From Clavaria fumosa (lineage: Eukaryota; Basidiomycota; Agaricomycetes; Agaricales; Clavariaceae), in contig OX637803.1 of the NCBI GenBank assembly GCA_951802425.1, positions 1,612,001 through 1,676,000 on the forward strand: a stretch of 64,000 nt of DNA, read 5' to 3'. Positions 34,841-48,129 of this stretch are shown here, piece after piece. The translations under genes and the position numbers were made by a program. Each line of letters starts with the position of its first letter. Positions within the stretch are counted from its first letter, which is position 1. The notes beneath the pieces were generated by a model that searched no databases, was not told where the DNA came from, and saw only the letters and a program-made list of their open reading frames with translations.

Positions 34841-37800
34841 TTACAACACCGCATCATCAGGAATTTTATAATATAGTGGCTAGAACAGCGCCAATCAGAC
34901 AAAGACTCGGGCTTGGGGAAGATTAAACGAACCGCATTGAAAACGTGATACACGTGGCCATTCTTCCCTCCGTGACTCGGATAGTATTCTATCGGGAACC
35001 ACTGCAACGATATCGGTTGAATTTTGACTCAGACTATAGCGAGTATATCATATTCACATGATCTTCTGGCACGTCCTCCTTGGGCGACCTCAGATACCTC
35101 GCCTCCATGGTGTCATTAGTGATGCTGAAGCCGTGCTTCGGCACAACGAATCGTCCCAATTGGAGCTCTGTGTCAGTTATGCCTCCGTGTGAGACGCGCG
35201 CATAGACCGTTCGGTAAAGCCCTCGGTACAAGATGTATTCGCACCTATCCACAGTCATGGAAATTGTTCGTATCTGGACAGGGGGACACATACCATCTGT
35301 CACTGTCGGTGTTATCAATATCGTGCATACGGCCATCGCTGACAATGATGTCATAAGGAGCGGCTGCAGACGGCATGAGCTCAGCGACGGCATGTTCCAG
35401 GAGAACTCACGCTGTGGGGCCAACGGAGCTGTGACGAGGTAACCAAGGAAGATGACGGGGAGAGGGTCGAGCGCCGCCATGATGCGAGCCAGTTCTCGGC
35501 TCTGCAATTCTCTGTCTAAAGGATCTTCCTCTACATTTGCGGACAACGTCAGTGCGAGGTCTTGCCAATATAATTTCGCTTGCCTTGGCCGTTGTGAGCC
35601 ACCACGACCCCTACACTTGTTCCATAGACGTCGAGAATGGCTTCGATCGCGGGGGCCAGCTCCCCGTGGGGAGACGGGAGGAGATGATGGGTCGATTTTA
35701 TGATCGGAAACTGTACGGAGCGTTCAGGCATTAAAAGCATCAAAGTAGATCTGGGATTACCTTGGAAAGAAGGACGGCGCCCCAGGTGTGTGAATTAGGG
35801 CCGGGTCCCGGGTCGACGTACTGCAAAGCCTGAGAACCGAACTGCGGTCAGAGACTAAGGGGCTCACAAATCCAAGGTCTTCGGCAAGAACACGAGTTCT
35901 TTCGCACGCGTGAGCTCTCGTCAAATGGAAGACAAAGCACGATACTCACAGATCGCGATTTCCAAAGACGACACGCTATGCGACGATTTTGAGTACACGA
36001 ATCATGCGGGCATCGGGATACTGACGTGCAGATCTGTTTCCAGAAGGCCAACGACGTCCAATTGCATATCTCTGTATCGATCTAAGCACATAAAACATAT
36101 TCTCGAAAGCCTCCACCCACTGGACCAAGTTTCGTATCCTTCGCTGACTGTCCCGTCCCTCCTGGTCGATTCCAAAGTGGACGGTCCATATGCCTGCCGT
36201 TATTATGCGAGCACCAGGCTTGTGTGGTCTAGGAGGTGCAGTCGGCAGGTGATAGAGTGACGCTAGGAGCGAGAGAACAGAAAGGGTGGCTAGTGTGGAC
36301 CAAGCGTAAGATTTTGTCCTACTAGATAGGGTTAGATTCCGCCGTGGCCAGGCGAAGGTAGGGGCAAGCGCGGCGAACTGCGCTATGAGAACCCTAACAG
36401 GAATCAGATAAAATCGAAACCCACATAATGTTGCAAAGGCTTACAGATCTGTACGTTCTCTCAGATAGACACCTCCGGGTACAAAAGCATACGCAACAGT
36501 CCAGACGTGGGCAAGGTCAAACAGACAGACGACGAGCCAGGCCACAAAGAAGACTTTCCCAGGGGGACCAGACTGCGCCGCGCGGTGTACCAAATTCGGG
36601 GTGATTGACATGAGGAAGAACGCCAGGAATATCCCGCCCATGTAGCCATCCCAATTTCTATAGGTGTACAGCACGTACGCGGCTGCGGAACCACAAGAAA
36701 GCCAGACGGGGTGTGTTAGGACGGAAGAGCCAGCCGCGAGGGGAGAAGCCGTGATGGCAGCCATTAAGAGACCGGCAGCCTGCGCAAGGAGAGTGAGGCT
36801 TGAATGCAATGTCGGTGTAGGACCATTCGGCTGGCCGTTCGCGAATCCTGTCCAAGACCAAGCGATCAAAGTGCTCGAATCCGATAACAGAGAGTGAAGG
36901 CTGAAGATCAGGCTTCCGAGGGCCACTGCGGATGATACCCAGCCTTTTTTGGACTTGATTTCCAGGCCACTTGCGGGCCGCAGCGGTTTGGGATCAGATG
37001 GAGGCCTAGTACCAAACTCAAGAAGCGCCAGTGCAGCGAGACAGAGTCCCATCTTGTTATAACCCCCTGAAGTCTCGTTAACAAACGGCCAGACTGCGGC
37101 GCTGATCAGCCACTGGACGGTAAGGAGATATGAAAACTCGTGCCTGGGTTATTGGAGTGATTCGCAAGCTTCAATAACGACGACACGATGACGCTCAATC
37201 CGAGAACTGTTTTGGACCGTTAGTCATGAATAGCGGCGAATGTAGGAGTAAAAGAGGAGCTTACGAATACCATGATAGCCTGAGTCATACCGAGTATGTG
37301 CGCCGCTGCTCCATTCTACAGCTTGCCTGAGGGTGACAGCGGCGGTGGCGAGGGTGACGAGAAGGAGTCGGTATACTGGACTATCTGTGGCATATGCAAG
37401 CAAGCCCAGGAAGGAAATAAGATGCAGCGTGATGAGTCCTGATTTTGCACGAGCCCATGACAGGACAGCTGGGTGGCTGAGCAGGATTGGTGCCAGCGTC
37501 GACAGGAGGGCAAGTTCATGGCCCGCGATGCCGAGCTCCCAAACAGAGAAATAGAACAAACTTGGTGTCAGAGAAGTAAAAATGGACCACGCAATAAAAG
37601 CTTAGAGAAAATTGACGGTTGATCGGCGTCCTAAGGTATACGATCAGAACTTCCAACTTACCTAGATAAGCATCCGACGTAAAGCTGATAAATGGTCTCC
37701 AGCTCCAGGTACTTGGCTCCACAATTCGCGAGCCAGAGGCAGAGCCGTCAGAAGAGGGCTTACTGCCTATCTCCCGTTTTGTGAACCTATCAATAGTCTT

Positions 37801-38961
37801 GCCTTCCGCTGTTTCGATGGCGACCTGGTCCTCCTCTAAAATATCTCTGAACACGAGTCAATGGAACAGACAACCGGTATAAAGTAGATTATTACATTTT
37901 CCCTCTCATATCCCGAAGATGACTTCCAACGGCAATCTACGCGACAGGGAGTCAGTAAACCTACGCTTGACATCAAATTGTGCCACTCACTTGAAGCTTG
38001 GAATCTCTAAGGTCTTTTTCAGCCACCGAATCATAGAGGATGTCGAGAAATATGAGAGCCCATTCAAAAACGCTGTAATGCGTGTAAGCTTGAACGACGA
38101 TGGCCTTAGCGGCGTGTCAAACTAATTAGATAAGTGATTGCTGACCACCAGGCACCCGGTAAACCTTGTGCTGCACGAAGAAGTACGCCATAGGGATGAT
38201 TGAGGTGAAAAATCTGGGGTCTAGTTGAGGAAGGACACGTGCAGTGTAACACATTCAGCATACACAAAGGTTATTGCAACCCTGAAAAAAGTCGTCAGGA
38301 GAACGCGTTAGATCAAGGCCAACACCCTGCTTACCGCCTGAACCTCACAGCCGTGCGAGTCCTCGGTGTGAGCGCTATCCCACCGAACATCCAAGGAACG
38401 TTCAGCACAATATACAGTATCATCAGAACGTCATGGGCGTCGTGATCGTCGTTGGACGTGATATAAACCCAACCGCCGCATGTGAGTGTCCTCAGTACGC
38501 CGCAGAGGGCTAGAAGCGTTGGGAGGCTCGACGTGGGAGAATACATCAAGTGGTACTGAAGGCCGATGAGCGCAAACCGAAACCCTAAAACGAATTCGCG
38601 TTCAAAAACACGCGAAACCTGTCTCAATCGCGTAAAAGCTGACCTGAGGTCAAAGCAACGAGTAATTGGAATATGTTGCGCTCAGGATACCAGTCCCCTA
38701 TCCTTTTCACCAGGCAAAAGGAAGCTTTGAATACGTGCAAAGCAAGATATGCCACATCACCCACGTCGCAGAAACTGAGGGAATCCATTCCTGTGGGTAG
38801 CCTGCAACTTCGTTTTTGACCACCTTCTTGTAATGCAATAGACAAGAGATGCAGAGAGCCGCGAGGAAAGCGGAGAAGGAAAGCTTGGTATGGATGGATG
38901 CAATGTAGGACGCGTCGAGGAGGACCACATTGCGGTCTTTGTTGCCGCTTGAGGCTTTCAT
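34841..38961 (-). CDS. CWH43: Cwh43, GPI-anchor ceramide remodelling protein
   Basis: Twenty-two exons: 38961-38765, 38702-38644, 38584-38335, 38281-38264, 38213-38149, 38088-37991, 37936-37896, 37846-37662, 37600-37265, 37206-37144, 37093-36445, 36321-36121, 36071-36026, 35975-35950, 35898-35868, 35820-35761, 35710-35584, 35530-35411, 35363-35294, 35244-35058, 35001-34933 and 34879-34841. The product has 978 residues, near the 953 of yeast Cwh43. The N-terminal half is PGAP2/FRAG1-like and multi-pass ([19 protein letters not shown]). The C-terminal half is an endonuclease/phosphatase-like domain ([55 protein letters not shown]). Yeast Cwh43 swaps the GPI lipid for ceramide. Two introns (37143-37094 and 35583-35531) are GC-AG. 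Confidence 0.9.
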
Positions 38962-39304
38962 GCGGGGAGCAGAAGCTGCACTTTAGAACCACCAAGGCTG
39001 AGGAGGAGGATGATGACCAATCCCGGTGTGTTCACACTGAATGTCATTGCCAGAACCCTTACTGTTCTATATAACGTGTTCATCACCCCTTCTGATGCCA
39101 AGTCTGGGGCAAGAAAAGGATTTCTTTGGAGTGTGTTACGGCAACATTCAGTGGCTCTATCTGACGGAGGAGTCTGCGATGATTTCAATTGTGAGCAGGC
39201 TCTCGCATGCACTGAACCCAGGTCACATCCGGAGGCAAAATAATGATAATATCCGCACCAAGATAGGTAGTCAGGAATCGCTCGAGCCGACACTGGTGTA
39301 ACAA
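38962..39304. promoter_or_regulatory. Upstream region of CWH43
   Basis: This 343-bp gap lies between the CWH43 start and the stop of the iron transporter upstream. A 116-codon minus-strand ORF crosses it but resembles nothing I know and overlaps both gene ends, so I treat it as chance. Confidence 0.45.
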
Positions 39305-40587
39305 TCACAGCTCGTCACCCCTCTCAAGTGCTCTGACGATGCCATACGCCGCTGCTGCTGCCGCCCCGCCGACAAACAGCGTGCTGACCGCGCCCCATAT
39401 ATACCCTTGCCCTGTTACTCGTGCCTTGATTACTCCAAATACGAGCAGCACCACCCCCGTCACCAAGCACGAGTATGCGAGTGCTATGTGTGCCTGGGGG
39501 ATGAAAAAATACGGCAGGAGGGGGATCAGCCCTCCCAAAAGATATCCCATACCAATGGTAGCCGCGGATACATATGGCCGCCGCGCGGGCATTTCCTCTG
39601 GGGAGAGCACATTAGTCTCGTGCATAGACGGACATGTCTCATGAAACAGAACGTCAACGCACCCAAGCCCTCGCCAAACTTCATCAAAAAAGGAACGAGA
39701 CCGAAATCCTTGCTCCAGCGTAACCTCGTCCGGCCCATCTCCTCGTCGGGGTCGACATGCGAGTTTGAGCCGGGATGCCGTGCAGAGTCGCCGTCTGTGA
39801 GGAGCTCCACCTCGCACAGACGCTTAGCGACGGCTCGACTTGTCGCCTCGTCGACGCCGACGGAGCCAAGAACGGCATAAACTTCGCGCTCGCGCTCACC
39901 CATGCATGAACGCATAATCCGGGCGCGAGTCGCGTTTTCGAGGTAACGGTACTGATCACGTTCGGCTTGTGATGCGAGGAAGCCACCGACTCCCATGGAA
40001 ATGGCGCCTGCCTATGCAGGATTTAGTTGAATGCGCAATTGTAGGTGGTCCCGGAACTAACTATGAGCTCTGCAATGCCGCCTAGCACGACAAGTCGTGA
40101 TTCTCCGAGAGATGATAGACCGGCCGTCAACGCAAAGGGCACAGTAAGACCATCTGAAAGCCCAATCACTCTGCATCGTATTGTCAAACAAGCCTTATAT
40201 GAGTGAGGAAACTAGTGGTGCGTACACGTCGCGAACAGTGTCTGGGTCAATGAGCGTGCGCTCATCATTTCCTCTCAAGTCCTTGCAGCACACACCGCCA
40301 TCGCGCAAGTCGCGGTCACACTTGGCTGACAGCGGGGCCGCTGGAACCGAGTCGGGGGCCGGCAAGTCGCTCGGAGGATCCCAGATGGGCCAGACTGGTG
40401 GTTTCTTCGGGTTCGGATTCGAGGACCGTGGAATGGGGACTGAGGCTGGAGAAGTCATTTGGCAACAAAGACTGCTTGAGCAAAGACTGTTTGAGAATGC
40501 TGCTCTCTGAAGCTCGTTGCGAACGTTTTTGAAAAATTTCTCACGGACGGTCACGTGGTCATTCGAAGAGACTCTGGACAAGGACAT
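39305..40587 (-). CDS. Ccc1/VIT-type vacuolar iron (Fe/Mn) transporter
   Basis: Exons 40587-40226, 40170-40062, 40011-39663 and 39597-39305 give 370 residues. About 120 cytosolic N-terminal residues precede VVIGLSDGLTVPFALTAGLS and GGIAELIAGAISMGVGGFLA, the first two helices and core motif of the DUF125 family. Next comes the cytosolic metal-binding loop (SQAERDQYRYLENATRARI and the following acidic residues), then three more helices ending in an Ala/Gly-rich segment and RALERGDEL. Family members load cytosolic iron into the vacuole in exchange for protons and protect against iron excess. Whether this is the CCC1 orthologue or a paralogue cannot be told from one window. Confidence 0.86.
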
Positions 40588-40902
40588 GTACAAAATATGT
40601 GGGAGATGCCCAAAATCATCATCAGCAAAATTGTGGTGCTCTTACCACACTGTATAGGAAATGCATAATGCAGTTGAAGTAGGGTGTGTACCAGGGCTGT
40701 TAGGATTGGTGTTAGGGTACACACTGGCATAAGCCTTCATAGATGTGCTTTGTCAATGAATGATTTAAACTTTACATTTTGTTCACAACCAGTGGGGGGA
40801 AAAAAAACCGTGATGATATCTATGGATGTAGAGATGAATTAACAATACATAAGGGAAATCCATCACATAAATCAAAGGGAATATCAGCCATTAAATGAAT
40901 TG
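40588..40902. other. Intergenic region, upstream of the iron transporter
   Basis: AT-rich gap between the iron transporter start and the kinase stop, with an A-rich run at 40801-40807. No gene or RNA seen. No GATA-type iron-regulator motif stands out. Confidence 0.45.
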
Positions 40903-42479
40903 TCAGATCTGCCTCAACCATTGGTCGTCCAGTAGCGTCGCAGCGCTTGGGCGATCAGCCGGTCTGATTGTCAGGCATCTGCGAATAAATCTCCCTGCTT
41001 CGTCAATCTCGTCCTCCGGCATGGCCTTGGAGTTCCTCATAATCTCTTCAATCGTGACCCAATGCAATTCTGGAATACGCAGTAGATCACCTGCGAAGTT
41101 CTTTCAGACTATGAACCATGCAGGACGTGATCTCAAACGACATACCAGATGAGTTGAAAAAATCTCTGGCATACCTAGAAGCATCTAGCATATCTAAAGG
41201 AAACGTTTGACCCGTATACTCCATTATCAGTTGCAAATGTTGGTCGTCTCTGTTCCACATTCCCGACTTGGCTGCCTGAGGATTGAAGAGCCATTGACCG
41301 GTCAAGAATTCGAATATCTATCACAAGAAAACCTCAGCGATGGCAAAATGCATGAGAAATAAATAATTACGAGACAGCCTAGGGCCCAGATATCAACTCC
41401 CGTGCCCCAATGATATCCAATGATCACTTCGGGCGCTCGCAGAGCGCCAGGTTGGATATCGCCCGTCACTTTCTTGTCCAGCCACTGCGCTGAATAGCAG
41501 AATTAGGCCACGAGATCAAGATTGGCAAACGTCGCGAAGCTCACCTTGGCCGAAGTCGGTGAGTATGATGGCCATACCCGGACTATCAAGTGCAGATTGT
41601 GGAGTAGGAAGAGGCTGAGATACAACAGTCGGCGGCAGGTCAGGCAGATCCTTGTGGGGAGGATAGGTTCGCGAAGGATCTGTTGCAAGCGTCGCCTCGA
41701 TTACAGAATTGATATTATCGAGACGGAGGAGCATATTATTGGGCTTTATATCTGTGTCAGTCAGAATCTGCCCAGGAACGACGAAAGAACAAGTGACCCA
41801 CATACCAGTGTAAACAATTCGACAGTGCGTGTGAAGGTAATCAAATGCGAGCAATGCTTGCTTCACCACGCGTTTCACCACGAGGACAGACAGAACGGGA
41901 GGTTGTCTGGCGTGCCTCAGTGCGCTCACGCTCTGACCCAGTGGCGGAAACGCAAGGCAGAAATGCTTGCCGTAGAACCCGTCTAGCACGAAATTGTCCC
42001 GGACAGTCATGCAATGCTTTCTCCCTGGATGAGACGGATCGGCGGATGCAATTTGCTGATGGAAAGCCAGTTCAGCCGTTGCGCCAGATTTCTGATTTAT
42101 AGTAGCATTTGCGGTGAAGATCTTTAGCGCTACATAATTTTGTTTTCTGAAGTTGTGGTGAAAAGAATTATCTTTTTCAAGCTGGAATTAAAGGTACATA
42201 CAATGTATCTTTACATAGCCACACGCTGGAATGTTCTCCCATTCCTAGCTTCCGCATAACCTTGTAACGACCGCCATGCAATGCATCATCGATTTGGGCA
42301 GGAAAATAACCATAGCCGGCGTCAGCATCAAGTGTCATCGGCTCTTCATCGCACTCGACGATCGTGTCGTCGTTGTCCTCATTTGATGGCTCAGACGAGG
42401 CATGTTTCGGAGAGCTGGGAAGTATGGAGGTTAAACGCTTCTGTAGACGCGCTGGCAGACTTTTCGCGAGTCTGAACAT
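40903..42479 (-). CDS. SRPK-family serine/threonine protein kinase
   Basis: Exons 42479-42202, 42146-41806, 41751-41545, 41489-41371, 41317-41146 and 41090-40903 give 434 residues. YGYFPAQIDDALHGGRYKVM and the Gly loop KLGMGEHSSVWL are SRPK-like. The ATP lysine is in YVALKIF, the catalytic loop reads VYTDIKPNN, the metal motif TDFGQ, and [27 protein letters not shown] is the APE/activation segment. A spacer insert of about 60 residues between catalytic loop and DFG (DPSRTYPPHKDLPDLPPT) also fits SRPKs, which phosphorylate SR-type splicing proteins. The usual His before Thr-Asp in the catalytic loop is Tyr. Basidiomycetes carry many lineage-specific SRPK-like kinases, so a housekeeping role is not assured. 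Confidence 0.85.
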
Positions 42480-43326
42480 GGCGATAAATACAATTTCGAG
42501 AGTGCAATGGGCTACACACATGGACAAACACGCTCGACATTGACCGAGTGCACGTGCAGCGCATCAGCAGTCACGTCCCTTGATGTGGAAAGCGTTTCTT
42601 GATGAGCAGTAAGGTCTTTTGATGCCATACGATCTTGCCTTTGATGTTCGGTAGCTCTTTGATGTCGAAGGGTCAAGGTACCATCGATGCAGTCTTTAGT
42701 GGCCCTGTGGATAGGAGGAATGAATGTCATATAATTCACCAGAACTTCAACTGTGCCCTATGGGACCCCGTCTACTCCAGGCTGATCCCCGTCCCTGCCT
42801 TGGGCGGAATCGCGTTATGAGGGTGGTTTGAGGTCACTGCAATGTCTTGGTGAATAACGCAGAGAACATGTTAAAAATATTTAGTTACTTGCATTGAAAA
42901 CGGTACCGTAGGTTTTCCAGTAAACTATTCGCAGCGCTCTACACAAGCGGTGATAATGTGGACGAAACCAAACGAACAACTAGCCAATCTTTGTACAGTA
43001 TTTCTGTAAACCCGTTGCATATGCAGGTGCCAGTAAGACAGACATCGTCATCGTAGCCAGCCACTGACAGCCAGCATCTGTCACCTTGGTGTTCGAAGGC
43101 GTCCTTTCTTGTGGATCATGTAGAAACGTGGCGGTTTTGGGGTACGCCGAAGCAGGTTATTGGAAGCCCACCAATGATTTAAAGTACATAAGCAACGAGA
43201 TAGACACGGTGTGCGAGCACGTCATAGCATGAACGACAAAGCCTTTATGAATAAAACCGGACCAGTGAACGAGAGCAGGATCGGGTGAACGAAAGTAGAA
43301 CCAGTGAACGAGAGAAGGAATGATCT
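42480..43326. other. Intergenic region with a short GTGAACGA repeat
   Basis: 847 bp between the kinase start and the OPT stop with no convincing gene. At 43262-43318 a degenerate repeat of CCAGTGAACGAGAG-like units occurs three times just after the OPT stop. The same ending recurs at the OPT relic near 48145. Confidence 0.5.
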
Positions 43327-46300
43327 TTAGGATGAGGCCGACCAGGGTAGTGGTTTGTCAGATGGTATAGGGCGGAATGGCGTAGCCTGATAGTCGGTAG
43401 CTAGCGTTACGGAGAAATAATGCTTAGCAAATGTATGGGACACGATGAGGCTAAGGCACATACTGTTCAAGAAGACGTTGTTGCCCCACCAATTGATTCG
43501 AACCGGATTGGTACGCATCTGCAACAGGAGTTGAAGCATTAGCAGTCATGAGCAAAGGACATAATTTAAACCTCACCAAGAACGCGAAAAAGATAAGGAT
43601 AGCAGAAAATGAAGTGCCTGAAAGCGCCATCACACGTCAGTTTCTCAGCGGGGACACCGAGCAAAACGATTGCTCACCGACGTCCAGGCCAATGCTAGTC
43701 ATATAGTTGTACTTCAGCCACCACGTAAAATGTTTTCTCCTAATCCAATACTGGAAGATGAACCCCACTGCGAACCATGACGTATAGTTGATACCAGTGG
43801 CAGCCGGGATATAGTACGCGACACTCAAAAACACCGGGGTTGAAACATACCGCACCCACGAGCGTGGATACCGTCGCTGCCATAACCAGAACGGGAATGG
43901 TATCAGCGCACCAGCGAGGATGGCGAACAGCTCTGGCCGATAACGCGTGTGTCGGCCAAACAAGCGAGCGGGCCCAATAATGCCCCTAGAGAAACAAATC
44001 ACCGTGAATTTCGATGTCATCGACAAGTAAAATAGCGTCGTAGGACGCACCAAATGATGCTCGCTGAGAAATATACCCTCGAATGTGGGCAGACCAGCCC
44101 GTTGGGAGCGTGAGGTTGACATATGCTCGGAACTGTGGCAAAGAGGAGCTCTTGCACCCCAACTTGGATGAATAACGCCATGATCGCGCCAACCAATTGC
44201 GCTGCCCCACACATGGCTTGAGTACAACAAAGAGGGAGGTGAGAGAACACTGACTAATAAATGTGCTACGCGGCGGAACTTTCATATAATGGCCCAATTT
44301 GAGATCCGAGAGGAAGATAGACGCTTGGGAAAGCGACTGGACGGCGTACGCCTTGCAGACCTAGTTAACGTCAGATCAATGTCATCCTTAGCACGTAAAA
44401 TTGCACCAACGCACGAGATTGACTATCGGTTTTCCCGGGAAGAGCTCCCCGACTATGATCTGCAAGGGTAAACCGATTGGCGGCTGGTAATCATTTAACA
44501 ACTGCGTCAAATCGATATCGTTGTGGTTGGGCTCACCACAGGCTGGGATGTGAGGGCGAGGATAATCGTGCTCGGAATGATGTAGAAGACGGGAACTGCG
44601 GTGCTCAGTATCAACAACCACACGGGTATTCCCAAACGCCACGCCTGACAACGAATTATTGAAAAAGTTTGACTATGGTAATTTTGCCCGACTCACCTCT
44701 GCGAGAATAATCTGCACAAAAAAGCAGACCAAGAACATCACAGCGTACCACCAGTCAGGCACGGAGGGGTACAGCTGCATCAATTTGGCATGTATATCTT
44801 GATCTTGGCTTTTGTCGCCTCGCCAGATTCCAAGAATCGTCTTTCCATGGTAAAGGACTGCATGGATAATTATATTCGTCGAGATGGCAAACGCGATGAG
44901 GTATGTGATAGTAAAAACCCCGCTAAAGTAAACCGGGGAGTACTCGTTGTAAGCCGTTTCGTTGAATTTGAGATCTGGTGTGAGGACGCGCTTGTAATCA
45001 TACGCATGTCCAAAGCGGTCGTACACGGAGCTGCTCAGCATAGGAAAATGCGCCAATTGCCAGACCTGAATAAATGTTAGTCTTCCGCAACATGGATTCA
45101 GAGAGCGATGAGGGGACTGACGTTGGTGTAATATAAGATCGACAAAATGATGCAATAAAAGAACACAAATCCGCTGAAGATGTGCAGTTCCGCCCACCAG
45201 GGAACGACCAGCGGACTACCCGTCCATGAAATCTGTGTCCAGTCCAAACTCAAGAAATTCAGGCCCAGACCGGTATTCGCGCCAAACAGCTGATTGATGA
45301 CAACATTTTTAGGCTTAATCCAGCAGATGAATGAGAAGACGCTGAGGGCTTGGAAAAGGAAACCTATGTAGCAACCGACATTTTCAAAATGCAATAAGAC
45401 TGAAGATGGAAATAATACACACCTGGCAAGAAAAAGAAGAAAAAAGATCCTGAAGAGATGATAAGGAAGTAGCGATACCGCGTCATTCCTGGCGTGTCGT
45501 GGTCATCCTCCGCATGTAGGGTATTGAGTAACATGCACACAGCCAGATTTTGCGGCCATATCATGACCGCGGGGGTTACGAAGATTCTCCTACATAGGCC
45601 GGCCAACGAAAACCCAGTGATTTGAACTGCGATTCCAAATAAAAAACTGAACCAAATGCCGAGCTTCAAGTCGTAATTCTTCCGCAGGACGGTGGTTGCT
45701 AGCATGCTATAAGGTGGCGCGACGCAAGCGTTGCCCATGATATAAACGAGTGTGTGTTCTTTGATACTCCAAGGTCCAGGATTGAGAGTGAAGGTGAGCG
45801 GCGAGAAGGGTCGAGGAAGCGGAATGCGATACGTTGTAATCGGGAGGACAGCCGCCAAAAATTTGCCGAGTGGATAGCACAAAAGGAGTAGGATGAACGG
45901 CTGGAAGTCAACACTTGGTGAACGGAAACTAAACCAGACGTTGGCTGCGCTATATACTGGTCATGAAATACGAAATTGGGAACAGAGCGAAACAACGAAC
46001 CCTAAGGGATAACAGAGCAGCATCCCAATTAACCACATCCTGATTGTCATCGCGGGCATATCCGGGTCATCTACAGGAGCGTATGCATGGTAGGATATCA
46101 ATGATCGTTCTGCGGCTGAAAATGAGATGACATGACACAAAACACCCACCAACGTTGCTGACACTGGCGCGCACCTCCGGATATGGCGAGTCTTCGTCAC
46201 AAAAGTTTTCCAAGTCCATTTCGACTCTGAGTGATAAGAAGTTGTTAGTGTTTGGAGGGTTGCAGGGGCACTACAAAGACGATGTGTGCTACGCACTTGA

Positions 46301-46919
46301 CGCTCGCCGTGCTGCAGACATCGTCCCCTACTGAATCTGCTGTCTTAGGATCTCGCTGCGTACCGTCGCCTGACGTCCCCGGTGCAAACACGATATTGTG
46401 AACGCCATTAGTGTAAACTTCGTCGCTACCGACTTTCATGACCCAGTCATTCCAACCCTTCCGACTCTTTTTACTCTCTCTGGAGGTTATGCCGCCGCGA
46501 GAATCGATGTAGGGCTTGCTTGTGTAAGTCACATCGGTACGAGATTTATCCGTGCCAAGTAGTCCGTCGGCTGTGTGAGGCGTACCCACTGTCGGAGAAG
46601 CCGCTTGGCCAGGAGAGCGTTGGGTTGAAGGGTTGGACTGTCCGTCGCTCGTGATGGGAGAGGTGTAATCTAGGTACACAGCAGCAGACCAGGGAGGCGC
46701 GGGCATGTATGAAGCAGCGGTTTGTTGGCGTGGCGGCGAATGCTCGTCGTGTAGCTCCTCGTCCTGCTGGGCAGTCGGGGGGGCGGTCGGCGAGAGTCCG
46801 AAAGCAAATGGATTCTCGTCGGGGTTGGGCACCGACTCCCAGATGATGTCGAGCGGAGAGCCTTTGGGCACGTTTCCGACGGGCCGTGAACCATTTGCCG
46901 TCGTTGGGCGGTTGGTCAT
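43327..46919 (-). CDS. OPT-family oligopeptide transporter
   Basis: Fourteen exons: 46919-46297, 46226-46150, 46070-46001, 45949-45423, 45363-45122, 45065-44697, 44644-44537, 44483-44415, 44360-44255, 44216-44051, 43985-43678, 43617-43577, 43518-43464 and 43400-43327, giving 944 residues. A 210-residue P/S/T-rich cytosolic N-terminus precedes the OPT entry motif SPYPEVRASVSNVDDPDMP. Later motifs are NPGPWSIKEHTLVYIMGN, LYYTNVWQLAHFPM, GELFPGKPIVN, LGHYMKVPPR (the KIPPR motif) and INWWGNNVFLN. About 14 hydrophobic helices are present. Members import tetra- and pentapeptides, glutathione or metal-siderophore complexes with protons. Intron 9 (44254-44217) has only 38 bp. A relic of a second copy lies at about 48.15 kb. 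Confidence 0.9.
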
Positions 46920-48129
46920 GACTCTTGGAGAGCTGAGAATGAAGACAGTGGGAAGGGTGGTTCAACGACGCAACCCTGCAAACTTACTTATGGATTGGGT
47001 AGTTTATTCATCCCGACGGATTGCCGAATGCAAACTTTGAGACTGCGATGGATCTATGCAAGCTCAGGTCCAATCTGTGGGTCAATCGATCGTAATCCGG
47101 AAGATTGCTTGATTTTTCCAGGAACCCTTGATGGGGTGATGGGGTGACCACATGTAAAGGCCGACGGTCAGTGTGGGCTATGCTTGAGCGTCAGCAGCCT
47201 TACATCATTTCCCGCACTAAGTGTCCCTCCATTTGCAAAGTGGTTTGATGTCCGCGTCGGGGATAACCTCCACTGAGTCCACTCCTTTGCTGCGCCCCGA
47301 GTTCTGTCGGTCCGACATCCTCGAAAGGAATTTCTCATCGCACGGTGAGATCTCAGGCAATTCTTAGACTCACCCGTCAATATTCAACAACGGAAACGCG
47401 GCAACACTTTATCTGACGAGCAAGATCTTATGACGTGTTGTTTCAGTGCTGGCACAGATTTGCGACCATTAAGAAAAATGACACTGCACCTCCAGTGAAG
47501 CTGACGCTCTCCATGGATTTTCCGATAACTTATTCAGCTCAGTGCAAGCAGCAATGGCATCCTGCCCTGGCAATGTACAGAATTACTCATCCGTCACCGC
47601 GCACGTTTCGTCCCGTATCCCGATGAATTACCAAATGCGAAGTCGACATTCTCAGGGATCTGCGCTCACCCATTCGTCGTGAAACTTTTATTGGCTCAAT
47701 AAGGCTTAAATCGAGTCAATCCAACAACATCACATCCTTGAGGGATCTTCCTTCCGCCGCGTCGAGACCGAACAGAAGCACAAGCCAATTAAACATACTG
47801 ACACGAACAAGATCGTATGGCGTTTCGTGATACGGATTTGCGATCTTCGAGGAAACAACTCGGGAAATCCCACAGCGCAGCGGACGTGTTCATTGCAAAC
47901 TTTCTGATTCTGCGGTCGGTTACTCAAGCTGAGCGCAAGTGGCACTGTGCATCTCCGTCTTTTTTTTTCTTTCGGAGGTCTTTTCCGTAAAACGTGCGGC
48001 AAAACGTGATGTTTTTGCTGTGCACGTCGAAAATGAGATACTGGAGGCCCACGATCCATCAATAACGCACAAGCAATGAAGGAAAGACGCGGTCCAATGC
48101 ATCAAAGCGGGACTGATAACGCCTTCAGG
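46920..48129. other. Intergenic region, no gene supported
   Basis: Only short ORFs (60-80 codons) without recognisable products. It is the upstream region of the OPT gene. Base use is less GC-rich than in the genes nearby. Confidence 0.4.
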
